A stretch of DNA of 31,790 bases, from contig JBMSKF010000012.1 of NCBI GenBank assembly GCA_049419605.1, forward strand, positions 1 through 31,790. Reading direction: 5' to 3'. The notes beneath the pieces are model-generated. The model was not told where the DNA came from. It worked only from the letters and a program-made list of their open reading frames with translations, and made no database searches. Position 1 is the first letter of the stretch, and every line of letters begins with the position of its first letter. Below, piece after piece: positions 30,500 to 31,790 of the stretch. This stretch comes from UBA970 sp049419605 (GTDB lineage Bacteria > Bacillota_I > Bacilli_A > RFN20 > CAG-826). Made by a program: the position numbers and the translations under genes.

Positions 30500-30931
30500 T
30501 TAACCGCCGATGCCTAATCCAGGTATAAAGGTGGAGTTATAAATCACATGCAGCACCATCAGTAGCAATAATACTGGTGGGATAATCGTGTGAATTGCAT
30601 TCAATATTTTAAGATTTCCCTTTTTCTTTTCTTGTAGATAACCCGTTATCCCTTGGACAAATAATAAACCAACCAAGGTTCCACCCGTAAGGCTAGGGGC
30701 ACCGGTGATCGAGAATTGTAATGCCGCATGGAATAGTGCGCTTAATAAAGCGCCAATACCAAAATAACGATGGTATTTTTGTAAGAAAAGAAGAAGTTTT
30801 AAATCCCAAGAGGTTTTAAGTTCTTTCTTTTTGTTGCGGATTAAAACTTTCTCAAGAAAGATTTTCACACCTTTTCTTGTAAAACTCATGATGATGAAGA
30901 AGACGGTAAGGAAACCTAGGAATGCACCCAT
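30500..30931 (-). CDS. Four-helix membrane protein with two H-x13-H pairs, probable heme b protein
   Basis: Membrane protein of 143 residues with four helices. Two histidine pairs spaced 14 residues apart, H54/H68 (KYHRYFGIGALLSALFHAA) and H114/H128 (NAIHTIIPP...VLHVIYN), lie in two helices, the geometry of bis-histidine heme ligation in cytochrome-b561/ferric-reductase-like proteins. One or two b hemes are therefore expected, by inference. AAAGGAG precedes the ATG. The gene lies 12 bases after the esterase gene on the same strand, so both form one unit, ending at a terminator inside the DUF1295 gene. Confidence 0.8.
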   Translation of the reverse strand: MGAFLGFLTVFFIIMSFTRKGVKIFLEKVLIRNKKKELKTSWDLKLLLFLQKYHRYFGIGALLSALFHAALQFSITGAPSLTGGTLVGLLFVQGITGYLQEKKKGNLKILNAIHTIIPPVLLLLMVLHVIYNSTFIPGLGIGG

Positions 30932-30943
30932 AATTTTTCTCCT

Positions 30944-31573
30944 TTAATTTAAATGTTTAGAATGGTGGGTCAATGACTGTTGATACCACTTGATAATAAC
31001 TTGAATTTCTTCACTCGACAACTTGTGACCAAATTTAAACCAGCTTAGTGACACCTCTGCCCCGTTACGATCTAAAACTTGTTTAAGCGCTTGCGTACTT
31101 TCTAAAGGTACGATTGGGTCGTTGTTTCCTGCTGTGATTAAAACCTTGGTGTTTTTTAATTCAGGAACTTGGCCATCTTTACGCGGAAGCATGGGATGCA
31201 TTAAAATAGCGCCTCTTAAAGAGTAAGGTATTTGCATCAACATGTTTGCAGCAATATTTGCCCCATTGGAGTAACCGATCGCAATCACATCACCACGATC
31301 AAAATCATAGGTCTTACTTGCTTGATCAATAAAATCATGGAGTTGGCTCGTTCGGTACATTAAATCTTGTTCATCAAAGACGCCGGGTGCAATCCTTCTA
31401 AAAAAGCGTGGCATCCCATTTTCGATAACTTCACCTCTGACGGTTAATAAATTAGCTTCCTGATCGATCATTTTCCCAACGGGAATTAAATCGTTTTCAT
31501 CTCCACCTGTTCCATGTAATAACAAAAGGGTTGGACGATTTGGATTAGTACCTTTAATAAATTTGTGAATCAT
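30944..31573 (-). CDS. MhqD-like carboxylesterase (alpha/beta hydrolase)
   Basis: Soluble hydrolase of 209 residues. The oxyanion loop is LLLHGTGGDEND (from about 17), the nucleophile is S102 in GYSNG, and the triad is completed by D152 (GNNDPIVP) and H183 (FGHKLSSEE). MPRFFRRIAPGVFDEQDLMYRT is characteristic of the Bacillus MhqD group, which is induced by quinones and hydroquinones together with MhqO. The predicted substrate is an aromatic or quinone-derived ester; this is inference. A TATAAT lies 20 bases upstream with AAGGA in the leader. It is divergent from the heliorhodopsin-like gene. Confidence 0.9.
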   Translation of the reverse strand: MIHKFIKGTNPNRPTLLLLHGTGGDENDLIPVGKMIDQEANLLTVRGEVIENGMPRFFRRIAPGVFDEQDLMYRTSQLHDFIDQASKTYDFDRGDVIAIGYSNGANIAANMLMQIPYSLRGAILMHPMLPRKDGQVPELKNTKVLITAGNNDPIVPLESTQALKQVLDRNGAEVSLSWFKFGHKLSSEEIQVIIKWYQQSLTHHSKHLN

Positions 31574-31656
31574 TTAATGAGCATCCTTGAATCATTATAA
31601 AAGGATTCGCATATAATAAGGGTGTTAATACTTAGTAAAAGGAGAAAACACAAAGT
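31574..31656. promoter_or_regulatory. Divergent promoter region between the esterase and heliorhodopsin-like genes
   Basis: 83 bases with TATAAT on each strand: 31612-31617 (plus) and 31599-31594 (minus). A TTGAAT at 31587-31592 could be the plus -35 (19-bp spacing). ATCCTT (31583-31588) and AAGGAT (31601-31606) form a 6-bp inverted repeat around both. AAGGAG lies 12 bases before the plus-strand ATG. Confidence 0.5.
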
Positions 31657-31790
31657 ATGGCAGAAGTAGCAGTGGCGACCTTTGATCAAAAAGTTGATAA
31701 ATTGATCAAGTTCAACAAGACGATGGGTCTCGTCCACCTTATTCAAGGTGTGTTGATGATGTTGTTTGCTTTTTTGGTCTATCCTAATCT
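31657..31790 (+). CDS. Probable heliorhodopsin (3' partial)
   Basis: Only the first 45 residues are in the window. After a short polar N-terminus comes FNKTMGLVHLIQGVLMMLFAF, the start of a first membrane helix. The pattern F-N-x3-G-x2-H-x2-Q-G (F19, N20, G24, H27, Q30) is that of heliorhodopsin helix A, where a conserved His and Gln (H23 and Q26 in the reference protein 48C12) lie near the retinal pocket. Heliorhodopsins are seven-helix, inverted-topology light sensors or enzyme regulators found in many monoderm bacteria. Retinal lysine and later helices lie off the edge, so this call rests on one helix. Confidence 0.62.
   Translation, partial: MAEVAVATFDQKVDKLIKFNKTMGLVHLIQGVLMMLFAFLVYPN

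Noticed and set aside
1..31790. UGA read as tryptophan, as in many mollicutes
   Set aside because: TGA ends pstA, the thioesterase, nrdI and others with neat ATGA overlaps, and Trp is TGG throughout, so the standard code applies.
1..31790. CRISPR array, tRNA, rRNA, transposase, phage or plasmid genes
   Set aside because: I looked for repeats, cloverleaf-like segments and integrase or transposase motifs on both strands and saw none that hold up.

Overview
The window reads as chromosomal DNA of a low-GC, Gram-positive-derived bacterium. TGA serves as a normal stop (for example ending pstA at 3107 and the thioesterase at 7320) and Trp is TGG, so the code is standard. AT-rich codon use, very tight packing, small regulators and Bacillota-type proteins (NrdE/NrdF, PstB, MhqO/MhqD-like enzymes) suggest a standard-code mollicute relative (Acholeplasmatales, Izemoplasmatales or similar) or another small low-GC Bacillota genome. 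This placement is inference. No rRNA, tRNA, CRISPR array, insertion sequence or phage gene was recognised, and no gap longer than about 300 bases lacks a gene.

Layout. 1-4512: phosphate uptake operon pstS(partial)-pstC-pstA-pstB-phoU, with a perfect hairpin before pstC and a PDZ-like insertion in PstA. 4639-5910: deoxynucleoside kinase and uridine kinase, convergent with no bases between them. 5986-6782 (minus): lipoprotein gene plus a 44-aa proline/arginine-rich small protein. 6892-9351: operon of hotdog thioesterase, MhqO-like ring-cleaving dioxygenase, membrane-anchored hypothetical and GNAT acetyltransferase. 9382-10629: MFS exporter. 10626-11968 (minus): msrB and a PAP2 phosphatase. 12057-14070: a serine-palmitoyltransferase-like alpha-oxoamine synthase overlapping a short-chain dehydrogenase, which may be a sphingoid-base module. 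14075-14908 (minus): beta-hydroxyacid dehydrogenase. 14967-16247: ArsB/NhaD permease. 16347-18734: MacB-type ABC exporter. 18764-19420: Pr6Pr-like membrane protein. 19482-22374: zinc uptake operon znuA-znuC-znuB plus a Fur-family regulator (probably Zur). 22328-23687 (minus): SOUL heme-binding protein, a 24-aa lysine-rich peptide and superoxide dismutase. 23961-28632: class Ib ribonucleotide reductase nrdE-nrdF-glutaredoxin-nrdI followed by a TspO-like protein. 28645-30488: small membrane proteins including DUF2177 and DUF1295 members. 30500-31573 (minus): a four-helix protein with two H-x13-H pairs and an MhqD-like esterase. 31657-end: the first 45 residues of a probable heliorhodopsin.

How they fit together. 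Much of the window concerns phosphate and zinc supply, deoxynucleotide supply, and defence against oxidants, quinones and possibly light (SodA, MsrB, MhqO-like, MhqD-like, TspO-like, SOUL, heliorhodopsin). The divergent sodA/nrd pair encodes two enzymes that are typically manganese-dependent and has a 19-bp palindrome between them. A shared palindrome before znuA and before the MacB-type exporter suggests common metal control.

The recurring oddity is translation start design. Several transcription units (at 5910, 6892, 14908, 18764, 28645, perhaps 959 and 14967) have a -10 hexamer only 6-9 bases before the start codon and no Shine-Dalgarno sequence, as expected of leaderless or near-leaderless mRNAs. 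Others have strong Shine-Dalgarno sites. The strongest leads for new biology are the sphingolipid-like pair, the heliorhodopsin neighbourhood, the leaderless units, the PDZ-like insertion in PstA and two tiny basic proteins.
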